A stretch of DNA of 64,000 bases. It comes from Pseudomonas sp. GD04091 (GTDB taxonomy: Bacteria; Pseudomonadota; Gammaproteobacteria; Pseudomonadales; Pseudomonadaceae). Positions 1 to 8,199 of this stretch are shown here, piece after piece. Both the position numbers and the translations under genes were made by a program. The stretch covers positions 58,233 to 122,232 of the forward strand of contig NZ_JAOEBG010000019.1 in the NCBI RefSeq assembly GCF_029836165.1. The letters run 5' to 3'. Under the pieces are notes generated by a model, which saw only the letters and a program-made list of their open reading frames with translations, searched no databases and was not told the DNA's origin. Position 1 is the first letter of the stretch. Each line of letters opens with the position of its first letter.

Positions 1-1262
1 TCGGAAAGAGCAGGGTCCTTCTCCTGGCAGTCGGCCAGTTTGCCCGGCAGGCCGGCGATGTCCAGGGCACCTTTGCGACGGGTCATCTCACGGGCCTTGC
101 GCGCCGCTTCACGGGCACGGGCGGCATCGATCATCTTGCCGACCACAGCCTTGGCTTCGTTGGGGTTCTCCAACAGGAAGTCGGCGAAGTACTTGTTCAT
201 CTCCTGTTCCACGGCGGTCTTCACCTCCGAGGAAACCAGCTTGTCCTTGGTCTGCGAGCTGAACTTCGGATCCGGCACCTTGACCGAGATGATCGCGGTC
301 AGGCCTTCACGGGCATCATCACCGGTGGTGGCGACCTTGTTCTTCTTCGCCAGGCCTTCCTGCTCGATGTAGCTGTTCAGGCTACGGGTCAGCGAGGAAC
401 GGAAGCCGACCAGGTGGGTACCACCGTCGCGCTGGGGAATGTTGTTGGTGAAGCACAGCAGGTTTTCGTTGAAGCTGTCGTTCCACTGCAGGGCGACTTC
501 AACACCCACGCCATCGTCACGCTGGACATTGAAGTGGAAAACCTGGGAGTTGACCGGGGTCTTGTTGGTATTCAGATACTCAACGAATGCACGCAGGCCA
601 CCTTCGTACTTGAAGAACTCTTCCTTGCCGCTGCGCTCATCCTTCAGCAGGATGCCGACGCCGGAGTTCAGGAACGACAGCTCGCGGATACGCTTGGCAA
701 GGATGTCCCAGCTGAAGTGGATGTTCTTGAAGGTTTCAGCCGAAGGCTTGAAGTGGATGTGAGTACCGGTGGTTTCGCTCTCACCCACCACGGCCATAGG
801 CGCCTGAGGCACACCGTGGACGTAGGTCTGTTCCCAGATCTTGCCGCTGCGGCGAACGGTGAGTACCAACTGTTCGGACAGGGCGTTCACTACCGAGACA
901 CCCACGCCGTGCAGACCGCCGGATACCTTGTAGGAGTTGTCGTCGAACTTACCGCCGGCGTGCAGCACGGTCATGATGACCTCGGCTGCCGAAACGCCTT
1001 CTTCTTTATGCACATCGACCGGAATACCACGGCCGTTGTCACGGACGCTGATGGATTCGTCCGGGTGAATGATGACGGTGATGTCATCGCAGTGCCCGGC
1101 CAGGGCTTCGTCGATAGAGTTGTCGACCACCTCGAACACCATGTGGTGCAGGCCGCTGCCGTCATCGGTGTCGCCAATGTACATGCCGGGACGCTTGCGT
1201 ACGGCATCCAGCCCTTTCAGCACCTTGATGCTGGAGGAGTCGTACGTTTGATTTTCGCTCAT
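1..1262 (-). CDS. gyrB: DNA gyrase subunit B, N-terminal part (cut by window edge)
   Basis: GyrB is the ATPase subunit of DNA gyrase, which introduces negative supercoils ahead of replication forks. The reverse strand opens with ATG at 1262 (MSENQTYDSS) and stays open to the window edge, giving about 420 of the usual ~805 residues. The truncation is therefore only the window. Visible GHKL ATPase motifs are EVVDNSIDEA (about 44-53), DNGRGIPV (75-82) and GGLHGVGVSVVN (115-126). A QTK-loop segment (SSQTKDKL, about 330-340) follows in the transducer domain. The TOPRIM catalytic domain lies outside the window. The start is 4 bp from the recF stop, so the gene is the last of the dnaA-dnaN-recF-gyrB run. 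Confidence 0.98.
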   Translation of the reverse strand, partial: MSENQTYDSSSIKVLKGLDAVRKRPGMYIGDTDDGSGLHHMVFEVVDNSIDEALAGHCDDITVIIHPDESISVRDNGRGIPVDVHKEEGVSAAEVIMTVLHAGGKFDDNSYKVSGGLHGVGVSVVNALSEQLVLTVRRSGKIWEQTYVHGVPQAPMAVVGESETTGTHIHFKPSAETFKNIHFSWDILAKRIRELSFLNSGVGILLKDERSGKEEFFKYEGGLRAFVEYLNTNKTPVNSQVFHFNVQRDDGVGVEVALQWNDSFNENLLCFTNNIPQRDGGTHLVGFRSSLTRSLNSYIEQEGLAKKNKVATTGDDAREGLTAIISVKVPDPKFSSQTKDKLVSSEVKTAVEQEMNKYFADFLLENPNEAKAVVGKMIDAARAREAARKAREMTRRKGALDIAGLPGKLADCQEKDPALS

Positions 1263-1266
1263 GCCT

Positions 1267-2370
1267 TCACTCCCGATGGTCGTGGGTCTGGGTGATACGG
1301 CCTTGTTCCACGTGGAACAAGGCGACTGGCGTTTCCGTCTGCCAGCCTTCCCTCAGAAATTCGTGGTCTACGCAGGTGATGAACACCTGGCAGTTCAATT
1401 CTTCAAGCAAGCGGCACAGGGCGCGGCGGTGCTGCTCGTCCAGTTCGGACGGCAAGTCATCCACCAGATAAATACACTGACCGCGACGAACCTGGCTGAC
1501 CAGGTGCCCTTGGGCGATACGCAGGGCACAGACCACCAGCTTCTGCTGCCCTCGCGAAAGGATGTCGGCCGCGTTGTTCGCGCCCAATCGAAGGCGCAGA
1601 TCAGCACGCTGTGGCCCGGCCTGGGTATGGCCCATCTGCTGATCGCGAAGGAGAGAGGTTGCGAGGACTTCGTTGAGTTCCCGGTCCTTGTCCCAGCCTC
1701 GGTAATAGCTCAGGGTCAGCCCGTCCAGTTCGACCAGCTCGCTCAGGGTTCGCTCGAAGACGGGCTTCAAGGCCTTGATATAGTTGCGACGGTATTCATC
1801 TATCTCCGCACTGGCGAGACATAACTCCCGATCCCAGGCGGCTTGCGAAACGGCGTCCAGTGTACCATGCCGCAGCCATGAGTTCCGCTGCCGCAGGGCC
1901 TTCTGCAGGCGTTGCCAGGTGACCATGAAGCGGGGTTCCACGTGGAACACACCCCAATCCAGAAACTGCCGGCGTACCTTGGGCGCCCCCTCGAGCAACC
2001 TGAAACTGTCCGGGTTGATCAATTGCAGCGGCAGCATCTCGGCCAGTTGCGCGGCGCTGCGCGCATTCTGTCCATCGATGCGGATGGTGAAGTCGCCCTG
2101 ACGCTCGCGAGAGACCCCAAGGTTGCTGGTACCGCCTTCCGCCAGTTCGACCTGGCCAAATACGGTACACGTCGGCTGGTCGTACTGGATCACCGGATTC
2201 AACCGGGTACTGCGAAACGAGCGGGCCAGGCCGAGCAGATGCACAGCTTCGAGCACGCTGGTCTTGCCGCTGCCGTTTGCGCCGTAAAGGATGTTGATGC
2301 GGGGGGAGGGTGAGAGGGTCACCGGGTGCAGGTTGCGCACCGCGGTGACCGAGAGACGTCGAAGGGACAT
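1267..2370 (-). CDS. recF: DNA replication and repair protein RecF
   Basis: RecF is an SMC/ABC-type ATPase that helps load RecA at single-strand gaps with RecO and RecR. The 367-residue protein has Walker A GANGSGKT (about 30-37), an ABC-type signature in LSRGQQKL near residue 280, and Walker B in YLVDDLPSELD near 305-315. It lies 15 bp downstream of dnaN and 4 bp upstream of gyrB, so co-transcription is likely. Two parS-type palindromes (1304-1319 and 1934-1949) are embedded in the coding sequence. Each is read as the tetrapeptide FHVE, so the gene body also carries chromosome-segregation sites. Confidence 0.98.
   Translation of the reverse strand: MSLRRLSVTAVRNLHPVTLSPSPRINILYGANGSGKTSVLEAVHLLGLARSFRSTRLNPVIQYDQPTCTVFGQVELAEGGTSNLGVSRERQGDFTIRIDGQNARSAAQLAEMLPLQLINPDSFRLLEGAPKVRRQFLDWGVFHVEPRFMVTWQRLQKALRQRNSWLRHGTLDAVSQAAWDRELCLASAEIDEYRRNYIKALKPVFERTLSELVELDGLTLSYYRGWDKDRELNEVLATSLLRDQQMGHTQAGPQRADLRLRLGANNAADILSRGQQKLVVCALRIAQGHLVSQVRRGQCIYLVDDLPSELDEQHRRALCRLLEELNCQVFITCVDHEFLREGWQTETPVALFHVEQGRITQTHDHRE
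1304..1319. promoter_or_regulatory. parS: parS site (ParB-binding), inside recF 3' end
   Basis: TGTTCCACGTGGAACA is a perfect 16-bp palindrome identical to the pseudomonad parS consensus. One further base pair on each side (T...A) extends the symmetry. It is about 3.8 kb from oriC and about 12 kb from parAB, and sits in the recF codons for FHVEQ. Confidence 0.93.
1934..1949. promoter_or_regulatory. parS: second parS site, inside recF
   Basis: GGTTCCACGTGGAACA differs from the perfect palindrome by one outer base. The 14-bp core GTTCCACGTGGAAC (1935-1948) is intact. It lies 630 bp from the first recF site and is again read as FHVE on the recF strand. Confidence 0.88.
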
Positions 2371-2385
2371 GTCGCCTGCTATGGG

Positions 2386-3489
2386 TTACAGGCGCATCGG
2401 CATGACAACGTAGGACGAGTCGTCATTGCCGGCTTCCTGCAGCAGGGCGCTGCTGTTGGAGTCCGACAGAATCAGGCGAACTTGTTCGGTGGTCATGACA
2501 CCCAGCACGTCCAGCAGGTAGCTGACGTTGAAGCCGATCTCCAGCGAGCTGCCGTTGTAGTCGACGCTGATCTCTTCCTCTGCCTCTTCCTGTTCCGGGT
2601 TGTTGGCCTGGATCTTCAGTTGGCCGGCGGCCAGTTGCAGACGAATACCACGGTATTTCTCGTTGGAGAGGATGGCGGTACGGCTGAAAGCTTCGCGCAG
2701 GGCTTGGCGATCGCCAATCACCAGCTTGTCGCCTCCTTTGGGCAGGACGCGTTCGTAGTCCGGGAACTTGCCATCGACCAGCTTGGAGGTGAAGGTAAAT
2801 TCACCCGTGGTGGCGCGAATGTGGTGCTGCCCCAGCACGATGCTGACCATGCCCTCCGGATCGGTGAGCAGACGCGCCAACTCCAGGATACCTTTGCGCG
2901 GCACGATGACCTGATGGCGTTCAGCCTGGCCGATGGGAGCCTGCATGGCGCAAAGCGCCAGACGGTGACCGTCGGTGGCTACGGCGCGCAGGGTGTCGGT
3001 AGACACTTCCAACAGCATGCCGTTGAGGTAGTAACGCACGTCCTGCTGGGCCATGGCGAAGCTGGTGCGCTCGATGAGGCGGCGCAGCTTGCTTTGCTCC
3101 AGGTTGCAGGTCAGCGAACCCGGGCCTTCTTCCACAGTCGGGAAGTCGTTGGCTGGCAGGGTGGACAAGGTGAAACGGCTGCGGCCGGCCTTGACCAGCA
3201 GTTTCTGCTCGTCGACCTTGATGTCGATCAGCACGTCGCTGGGCAGGCTCTTGCAAATGTCCATCAACTTGCGCGCCGGGACGGTGATCTCGCCCGGTTC
3301 GGCAGGTTCTTCCAGCTGGACACGGCCAACCAGTTCGACTTCCAGGTCGGTACCGGTCAACGACAGCTGCTGGCCTTGGACGACCAGCAGGACGTTGGAC
3401 AGGACCGGCAAGGTCTGGCGGCGCTCGACGACGCCTGCGACCAGTTGCAGGGGTTTCAACAGGGCTTCGCGTTGAATGGTGAAATGCAT
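2386..3489 (-). CDS. dnaN: DNA polymerase III sliding clamp (beta subunit)
   Basis: DnaN forms the ring-shaped beta clamp that tethers DNA polymerase III to DNA. The 367-residue protein (MHFTIQREALLKPLQLVAGV...) has the usual family length, with three clamp domains of about 120 residues. It ends in the conserved YVVMPMRL tail that forms part of the hydrophobic client-binding pocket. It starts 40 bp after the dnaA stop and precedes recF by 15 bp, the standard dnaA-dnaN-recF arrangement. Nothing is abnormal in the sequence. Confidence 0.98.
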   Translation of the reverse strand: MHFTIQREALLKPLQLVAGVVERRQTLPVLSNVLLVVQGQQLSLTGTDLEVELVGRVQLEEPAEPGEITVPARKLMDICKSLPSDVLIDIKVDEQKLLVKAGRSRFTLSTLPANDFPTVEEGPGSLTCNLEQSKLRRLIERTSFAMAQQDVRYYLNGMLLEVSTDTLRAVATDGHRLALCAMQAPIGQAERHQVIVPRKGILELARLLTDPEGMVSIVLGQHHIRATTGEFTFTSKLVDGKFPDYERVLPKGGDKLVIGDRQALREAFSRTAILSNEKYRGIRLQLAAGQLKIQANNPEQEEAEEEISVDYNGSSLEIGFNVSYLLDVLGVMTTEQVRLILSDSNSSALLQEAGNDDSSYVVMPMRL

Positions 3490-3529
3490 GGTCTAGTCCC
3501 TTGCCTTCAATTAGCTGCGCAGACGGCCA

Positions 3530-5059
3530 TCAGGTCGTCAGCGTGCGCAGCAGGTTCTTGTAGTCCTCGCGGATGTCCGCGTCGGATTCCTTCAATTCAT
3601 TGATCTTGCGGCAGGCGTGCAGCACGGTGGTGTGGTCGCGCCCGCCGAACATGTCGCCGATCTCCGGCAGACTGTGGTTGGTCAGCTCTTTCGACAACGC
3701 CATGGCTACCTGGCGTGGACGCGCCACCGAGCGCGAGCGGCGCTTGGACAGCAGATCGGAGATCTTGATCTTGTAGTACTCGGCCACGGTGCGTTGGATG
3801 TTATCCACACTGACCAGTTTGTCCTGCAGCGCCAACAGATCCTTGAGCGACTCGCGGATCAGCTCGATGGTGATGTCGCGGCCCATGAAGTGCGAGTGGG
3901 CAATGACCCGCTTCAGCGCGCCTTCGAGCTCACGTACGTTGGAGCGGATGCGCTGGGCAATGAAGAACGCGGCATCGTGCGGCAGCTCGACCTTGGCCTG
4001 GTCGGCCTTCTTCATCAGGATGGCTACCCGTGTTTCCAGCTCTGGCGGCTCGACAGCCACGGTCAGTCCCCAACCGAAGCGCGATTTGAGACGTTCTTCC
4101 AGGCCTTCGATTTCCTTGGGATAGCGGTCGCTGGTGAGAATCACCTGCTGACCGCCCTCGAGCAAGGCGTTGAAGGTGTGGAAAAACTCTTCCTGGGAGC
4201 GCTCCTTGCGGGCGAAGAACTGGATGTCATCGATCAGCAGCGCGTCCACCGAACGGTAGAAGCGCTTGAATTCGTTGATGGCATTGAGTTGAAGCGCCTT
4301 GACCATGTCAGCGACGAAACGCTCGGAATGCAGGTAGACCACCTTGGCATTCGGGTTCTTCTTCAACAGATGGTTACCCACAGCATGCATCAAGTGGGTT
4401 TTACCCAGACCCACACCGCCATAAAGGAAGAGCGGGTTGTAACCATGCTTGGGGTTGTCGGCGACCTGCCAGGCCGCGGCACGGGCGAGCTGGTTCGACT
4501 TACCCTCGACAAAGGTTTCGAAGGTGAAAGTGCGATTCAGATAGCTGGTGTGCTTCAAGGCACCTTCGACCTGCACCGTGCGCTGCTCGGTGCGTCCGCT
4601 GGCCACCGGGGCCGTCGCGGTTTCGCTCATGCTATCGAAACTGTCCCGCGAGGAAGGCTCCTCGAGCTCGGCGACCTGTTGCGCCGGCTCGATCACCGGC
4701 GCGCTCACAGGCTCGGCCTGCGGAGCCGCCTGTTGCACCTGCGCTTGCTGCGCAAGGCTTGCGGCCATGGCAGCGCTGACGGGGGCATTGGGCGCCGCGC
4801 GCGCGGCAGAGCTGCGGCGGCTACCTATTAATAAGGAGAGGGCGGGGGCGATGCCACTGCCGTGCTCACCCAGCAGCTCGAGCAGGCGGCCAAGGTACTT
4901 CTCATTGACCCAATCAAGCACGAAGCGGTTGGGCGCATAGACGCGCAACTCGTCGCCTTCGGCTTCGACCTGTAGCGGACGGATCCAGGTGTTGAATTGC
5001 TGGGCAGGCAGTTCATCGCGCAGAAGCTCCACGCACTGCTGCCAAAGTTCCACTGACAC
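3530..5059 (-). CDS. dnaA: Chromosomal replication initiator DnaA
   Basis: DnaA is the AAA+ initiator that binds 9-mer boxes in oriC and opens the duplex. I chose the GTG at 5059 because it gives the family N-terminus (MSVELWQQCVELL) and is preceded by an AGGGGAT ribosome site. An in-frame ATG upstream at 5137 would add 26 unconserved residues. The 509-residue protein has domain I, an Ala/Pro/Gln-rich domain II linker (about 105-175), Walker A GGVGLGKTH, Walker B LLIDDIQF, and domain IV with GGRDHTTVLHACRKI for box recognition. An exact TTATCCACA box lies inside the gene at 3801-3809. Confidence 0.98.
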   Translation of the reverse strand: MSVELWQQCVELLRDELPAQQFNTWIRPLQVEAEGDELRVYAPNRFVLDWVNEKYLGRLLELLGEHGSGIAPALSLLIGSRRSSAARAAPNAPVSAAMAASLAQQAQVQQAAPQAEPVSAPVIEPAQQVAELEEPSSRDSFDSMSETATAPVASGRTEQRTVQVEGALKHTSYLNRTFTFETFVEGKSNQLARAAAWQVADNPKHGYNPLFLYGGVGLGKTHLMHAVGNHLLKKNPNAKVVYLHSERFVADMVKALQLNAINEFKRFYRSVDALLIDDIQFFARKERSQEEFFHTFNALLEGGQQVILTSDRYPKEIEGLEERLKSRFGWGLTVAVEPPELETRVAILMKKADQAKVELPHDAAFFIAQRIRSNVRELEGALKRVIAHSHFMGRDITIELIRESLKDLLALQDKLVSVDNIQRTVAEYYKIKISDLLSKRRSRSVARPRQVAMALSKELTNHSLPEIGDMFGGRDHTTVLHACRKINELKESDADIREDYKNLLRTLTT

Positions 5060-5546
5060 GGATATCCCCTGAGTTGAAAGCCGACTGAGGCAAAAACAAA
5101 CCGCCATTGTACCGGGCGGGCTTCCAGTTATCCACACGTGGCGGTGGTCACAGACAGGGTAAACACGCCAAAAAGCGACTTGAACGCCATCTCTGACTGC
5201 GAATAAGCCCTGTGGATAACGCTACCTGAGGTCTATGCACAACCCCACCCTGAGGGCTGTGGATAAAGCAGCTGTGGATAATGTGGTTTTTCACCCACAG
5301 CTTGTGCCCACCTCCGACACAGCGAGAGCACCTGTTACGGACAAGGTTATGAATCTCTGTACATGGCGTATCTATTAGCCTACAAGGTGTTATCCACAGA
5401 AGGTTATCCACTTAAGATCTATAAGTTCTTCAGAAAAGCTTTTTATATGCCCTTCTGTTTTTTTCAATTGTCCGGTCGTATCGCGAATCGCTGCGCAGTC
5501 CCAGAGGAGTCCAGGTAAATGCTCCATGAGAAAGGCTGGTTGGAAA
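5060..5546. other. oriC: oriC: replication origin between dnaA and rpmH
   Basis: This gene-free stretch holds five exact DnaA boxes: TTATCCACA at 5128-5136 and 5390-5398 (plus), and its complement at 5211-5219, 5258-5266 and 5273-5281. TTATCCACT at 5404-5412 has one mismatch. To the right of the boxes an AT-rich tract (about 5412-5475, with AAAGCTTTTTATAT at 5435-5448) is the likely unwinding element. A 20-bp element, GGTTATGAATCTCTGTACAT (5345-5364), recurs with 18/20 identity in the mnmE-mnmG gap. Position, box density and AT-rich flank all fit the pseudomonad origin next to dnaA. Confidence 0.93.
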
Positions 5547-5575
5547 TTGACCTATTGGCTTGCTTTCTCTAGAAT
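5547..5575 (+). promoter_or_regulatory. sigma70 promoter of rpmH-rnpA
   Basis: TTGACC (5547-5552), a 17-base spacer and TAGAAT (5570-5575) form a strong sigma70-type promoter about 60 bases upstream of rpmH. The predicted leader contains a short GGGCC/GGCCC hairpin around 5595-5610. Confidence 0.8.
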
Positions 5576-5636
5576 CGCCGATCTCTTAAAAAGGGGGCCA
5601 TTCCGGCCCGTTGTCGACAAACCCAGGTAACACGCC

Positions 5637-5771
5637 ATGAAACGTACTTTCCAACCAAGCACCATCAAGCGCGCCCGCACCCACGGTTTCCGTGCCCGTA
5701 TGGCTACCAAGAACGGCCGTGCTGTTCTGTCGCGTCGTCGCGCCAAAGGCCGTAAGCGTCTGGCCATTTGA
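5637..5771 (+). CDS. rpmH: 50S ribosomal protein L34
   Basis: L34 is a 44-residue, very basic large-subunit ribosomal protein, here MKRTFQPSTIKRARTHGFRA at its start and RAKGRKRLAI at its end. Length and sequence match the family exactly. It is preceded by the promoter at 5547-5575 and followed after 13 bp by rnpA, the nearly universal rpmH-rnpA pair. It points away from dnaA, so the origin lies between two divergent transcription units. Confidence 0.98.
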   Translation: MKRTFQPSTIKRARTHGFRARMATKNGRAVLSRRRAKGRKRLAI

Positions 5772-5784
5772 TTTTCCGGCACAG

Positions 5785-6189
5785 GTGGTGAGTCAGGACT
5801 TCAGTCGGGAAAAGCGACTGCTTACACCCCGGCACTTCAAAGCGGTCTTCGACTCCCCAACCGGCAAGGTTCCAGGGAAAAACCTGCTTATCCTTGCCCG
5901 CGAGAACGGCCTGGATCACCCACGCCTCGGCTTGGTGATCGGCAAGAAGAGCGTCAAGCTCGCCGTTCAACGCAATCGCCTGAAACGCCTGATGCGCGAC
6001 TCGTTTCGCCTGAACCAGCAGCTGTTGGCTGGCCTGGATATCGTGATCGTTGCGCGCAAGGGGTTGGGCGAAGTGGAAAACCCAGAATTGCACCAACACT
6101 TTGGCAAGCTCTGGAAGCGACTGGTTCGCAGTCGACCCTCTCCAGCGGTCAATGCCGATCCCGCAGGGGTAGACAGTCACAATGCGTAA
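5785..6189 (+). CDS. rnpA: Ribonuclease P protein component
   Basis: RnpA is the protein subunit of RNase P, which with the M1 RNA trims the 5' leader from tRNA precursors. I chose the GTG at 5785, which gives 134 residues starting MVSQDFSREKRLLTP. A second GTG follows directly at 5788, so the exact initiator is uncertain. The RNR signature appears as KLAVQRNRLKRLMRDSFR (about 55-72). A longer open frame from 5692 overlaps rpmH and is not conserved. The last 8 bp overlap the start of yidD, indicating coupling. Confidence 0.96.
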   Translation: MVSQDFSREKRLLTPRHFKAVFDSPTGKVPGKNLLILARENGLDHPRLGLVIGKKSVKLAVQRNRLKRLMRDSFRLNQQLLAGLDIVIVARKGLGEVENPELHQHFGKLWKRLVRSRPSPAVNADPAGVDSHNA

Positions 6190-6427
6190 ACTGGCCCTCG
6201 TTCCGATCCAGTTCTACCGTTACGCCATCAGTCCACTGATGGCCAGTCACTGTCGTTTCTATCCCAGCTGTTCCTGTTACGCATACGAAGCCATCGAAAA
6301 CCATGGCCTGTTGCGTGGTGGGTGGCTGGCCGTTCGTCGCCTGGGGCGCTGTCATCCGTGGAACGACGGCGGTTTCGATCCCGTTCCACCTGCTCCTTCC
6401 TCCCGAACTTCTTCGATAGCCGAGTAA
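6182..6427 (+). CDS. yidD: Membrane protein insertion efficiency factor YidD
   Basis: YidD is a small membrane-associated protein thought to help YidC-dependent insertion of inner-membrane proteins. The 81-residue product has the family core YPSCSCYAYEAIENHGLLRGGWLA (a segment rich in the conserved Cys, Tyr and Gly) and the terminal RCHPWNDGGFDPVP motif. It overlaps rnpA by 8 bp and ends 2 bp before yidC, so rpmH-rnpA-yidD-yidC reads as one unit. Confidence 0.95.
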   Translation: MRKLALVPIQFYRYAISPLMASHCRFYPSCSCYAYEAIENHGLLRGGWLAVRRLGRCHPWNDGGFDPVPPAPSSRTSSIAE

Positions 6428-6429
6428 TC

Positions 6430-8112
6430 ATGGATATTAAACGCACGATCCTGATCGTCGCCCTGGCAATCGTGTCCTACGTCATGGTCCTCAAATGGAA
6501 CCAGGACTACGGCCAGGCTGCCCTGCCGACTCAGAATACTGCTGCCAGCAATGCTGCCCCGGCCCTGCCGGACACCGTGCCGGCCGGCAACTCCGGTGCA
6601 AGCGCCGATGTGCCGAGCGCCAATGCTGAATCCAGCCCTGCGGAACTGGCGCCTGTCGCTGTCAGCAAGGACCTGATCCGGATCAAGACCGATGTCCTGG
6701 ACCTGGCTATCGACCCGGTCGGTGGTGACATCGTCCAACTGACCCTGCCGAAATACCCGCGTCGCCAGGATCATCCGGACATTCCGTTCCAGTTGTTCGA
6801 CAACGGTAGCGAGCGTGTATACCTGGCACAGAGCGGCCTGACCGGCACCAACGGTCCTGACGCCCGCGCCACCGGTCGCCCGCTGTACGCCGCCGATCAG
6901 AAGAGCTACCAGCTCGCGGACGGCCAGGACCAGATGGTCGTGGACCTGAAGTTCAGCGAGAACGGCGTCAACTACATCAAGCGCTTCAGCTTCAAGCGCG
7001 GTGAGTACGACCTGACCGTCAGCTACCTGATCGACAACCAGAGCGGCCAGGCCTGGAGCGGCAACATGTTTGCCCAGCTCAAGCGTGACGCCAGCTCCGA
7101 TCCGTCCTCGAGCACCGCTACCGGTACCGCCACCTACTTGGGTGCGGCGCTGTGGACTGCGTCCGAGCCGTACAAGAAAGTGTCGATGAAAGACATCGAC
7201 AAAGGCAGTTTGAAAGAAAATGTGACCGGCGGCTGGGTCGCCTGGCTGCAGCACTACTTCGTGACCGCCTGGATTCCGAGCCACTCGGACAACAATGCCG
7301 TGCAGACCCGCAAGGACAGCCAGGGCAACTACATCATCGGCTACACCGGTCCGGCCCTGAACGTGCCTGCCGGCGGCAAGGTCGAAACCAGTGCCATGCT
7401 GTACGCAGGTCCGAAGATCCAGTCCAAGCTGAAAGAGTTGTCCCCAGGCCTGGAACTGACCGTCGACTACGGCTTCCTGTGGTTCATCGCCCAGCCGATC
7501 TTCTGGCTGCTGCAACATATCCACAGCCTGCTGGGTAACTGGGGCTGGTCGATCATCGTCCTGACCATGCTCATCAAGGGCCTGTTCTTCCCGCTCTCGG
7601 CGGCCAGCTACCGCTCGATGGCGCGCATGCGTGCCGTGGCGCCGAAACTGGCCCAGCTCAAGGAACGCTTCGGTGACGATCGCCAGAAGATGTCCCAGGC
7701 GATGATGGAGCTGTACAAGAAAGAGAAGATCAACCCGCTGGGCGGCTGCTTGCCGATCCTGGTGCAGATGCCGGTATTCCTGGCCCTGTACTGGGTACTG
7801 CTGGAAAGCGTCGAGATGCGCCAGGCCCCGTGGATGCTGTGGATCACCGACCTGTCGATCAAGGATCCTTTCTTCATCCTGCCGATCATCATGGGCGCCA
7901 CCATGTTCATCCAGCAGCGCCTGAACCCGACGCCGCCGGATCCGATGCAGGCGAAGGTCATGAAAATGATGCCGATCATCTTCACCTTCTTCTTCCTGTG
8001 GTTCCCGGCTGGTCTGGTGCTGTACTGGGTTGTGAACAACTGCCTGTCGATCGCGCAGCAGTGGTACATCACCCGCGGTATCGAGGCAGCAGCCAAGAAA
8101 GCTGCCGCTTGA
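6430..8112 (+). CDS. yidC: Membrane protein insertase YidC
   Basis: YidC inserts and folds inner-membrane proteins, alone or with SecYEG. The start at 6430 (MDIKRTILIVALAIVSYVMV) gives 560 residues and an N-terminal membrane anchor. A long periplasmic domain (about 30-340) follows, then the conserved 60KD_IMP domain of five membrane segments (about 350-550, including GGCLPILVQMPVF). F0 subunit c, encoded nearby in atpE, is a known YidC substrate in E. coli. A hairpin terminator follows at 8138-8164. Confidence 0.98.
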   Translation: MDIKRTILIVALAIVSYVMVLKWNQDYGQAALPTQNTAASNAAPALPDTVPAGNSGASADVPSANAESSPAELAPVAVSKDLIRIKTDVLDLAIDPVGGDIVQLTLPKYPRRQDHPDIPFQLFDNGSERVYLAQSGLTGTNGPDARATGRPLYAADQKSYQLADGQDQMVVDLKFSENGVNYIKRFSFKRGEYDLTVSYLIDNQSGQAWSGNMFAQLKRDASSDPSSSTATGTATYLGAALWTASEPYKKVSMKDIDKGSLKENVTGGWVAWLQHYFVTAWIPSHSDNNAVQTRKDSQGNYIIGYTGPALNVPAGGKVETSAMLYAGPKIQSKLKELSPGLELTVDYGFLWFIAQPIFWLLQHIHSLLGNWGWSIIVLTMLIKGLFFPLSAASYRSMARMRAVAPKLAQLKERFGDDRQKMSQAMMELYKKEKINPLGGCLPILVQMPVFLALYWVLLESVEMRQAPWMLWITDLSIKDPFFILPIIMGATMFIQQRLNPTPPDPMQAKVMKMMPIIFTFFFLWFPAGLVLYWVVNNCLSIAQQWYITRGIEAAAKKAAA

Positions 8113-8137
8113 CGGGCAAGCCTGTTTGCCTGTGAAT

Positions 8138-8164
8138 AAAAACGCCCCCTAGTGGGGCGTTTTT
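8138..8164 (+). terminator. Rho-independent terminator after yidC
   Basis: ACGCCCC (8142-8148) pairs with GGGGCGT (8154-8160), followed by a T run. Flanking A and T runs make it usable in both directions. It separates the rpmH-yidC unit from mnmE. Confidence 0.85.
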
Positions 8165-8199
8165 GCTATCCGTCGAATTCGTTGTAGAGGCTTTCGAGC

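Noticed and set aside
1..1262. Truncated gyrB as a pseudogene
   Set aside because: The frame is intact up to the window edge; the missing C-terminus is outside the given sequence.
5060..5137. In-frame ATG at 5137 as the dnaA start
   Set aside because: It would add 26 unconserved residues. The GTG at 5059 has AGGGGAT upstream and gives the family N-terminus.
5692..5784. Upstream extension of rnpA within rpmH
   Set aside because: This segment is a shifted frame of rpmH. The family N-terminus starts at 5785.
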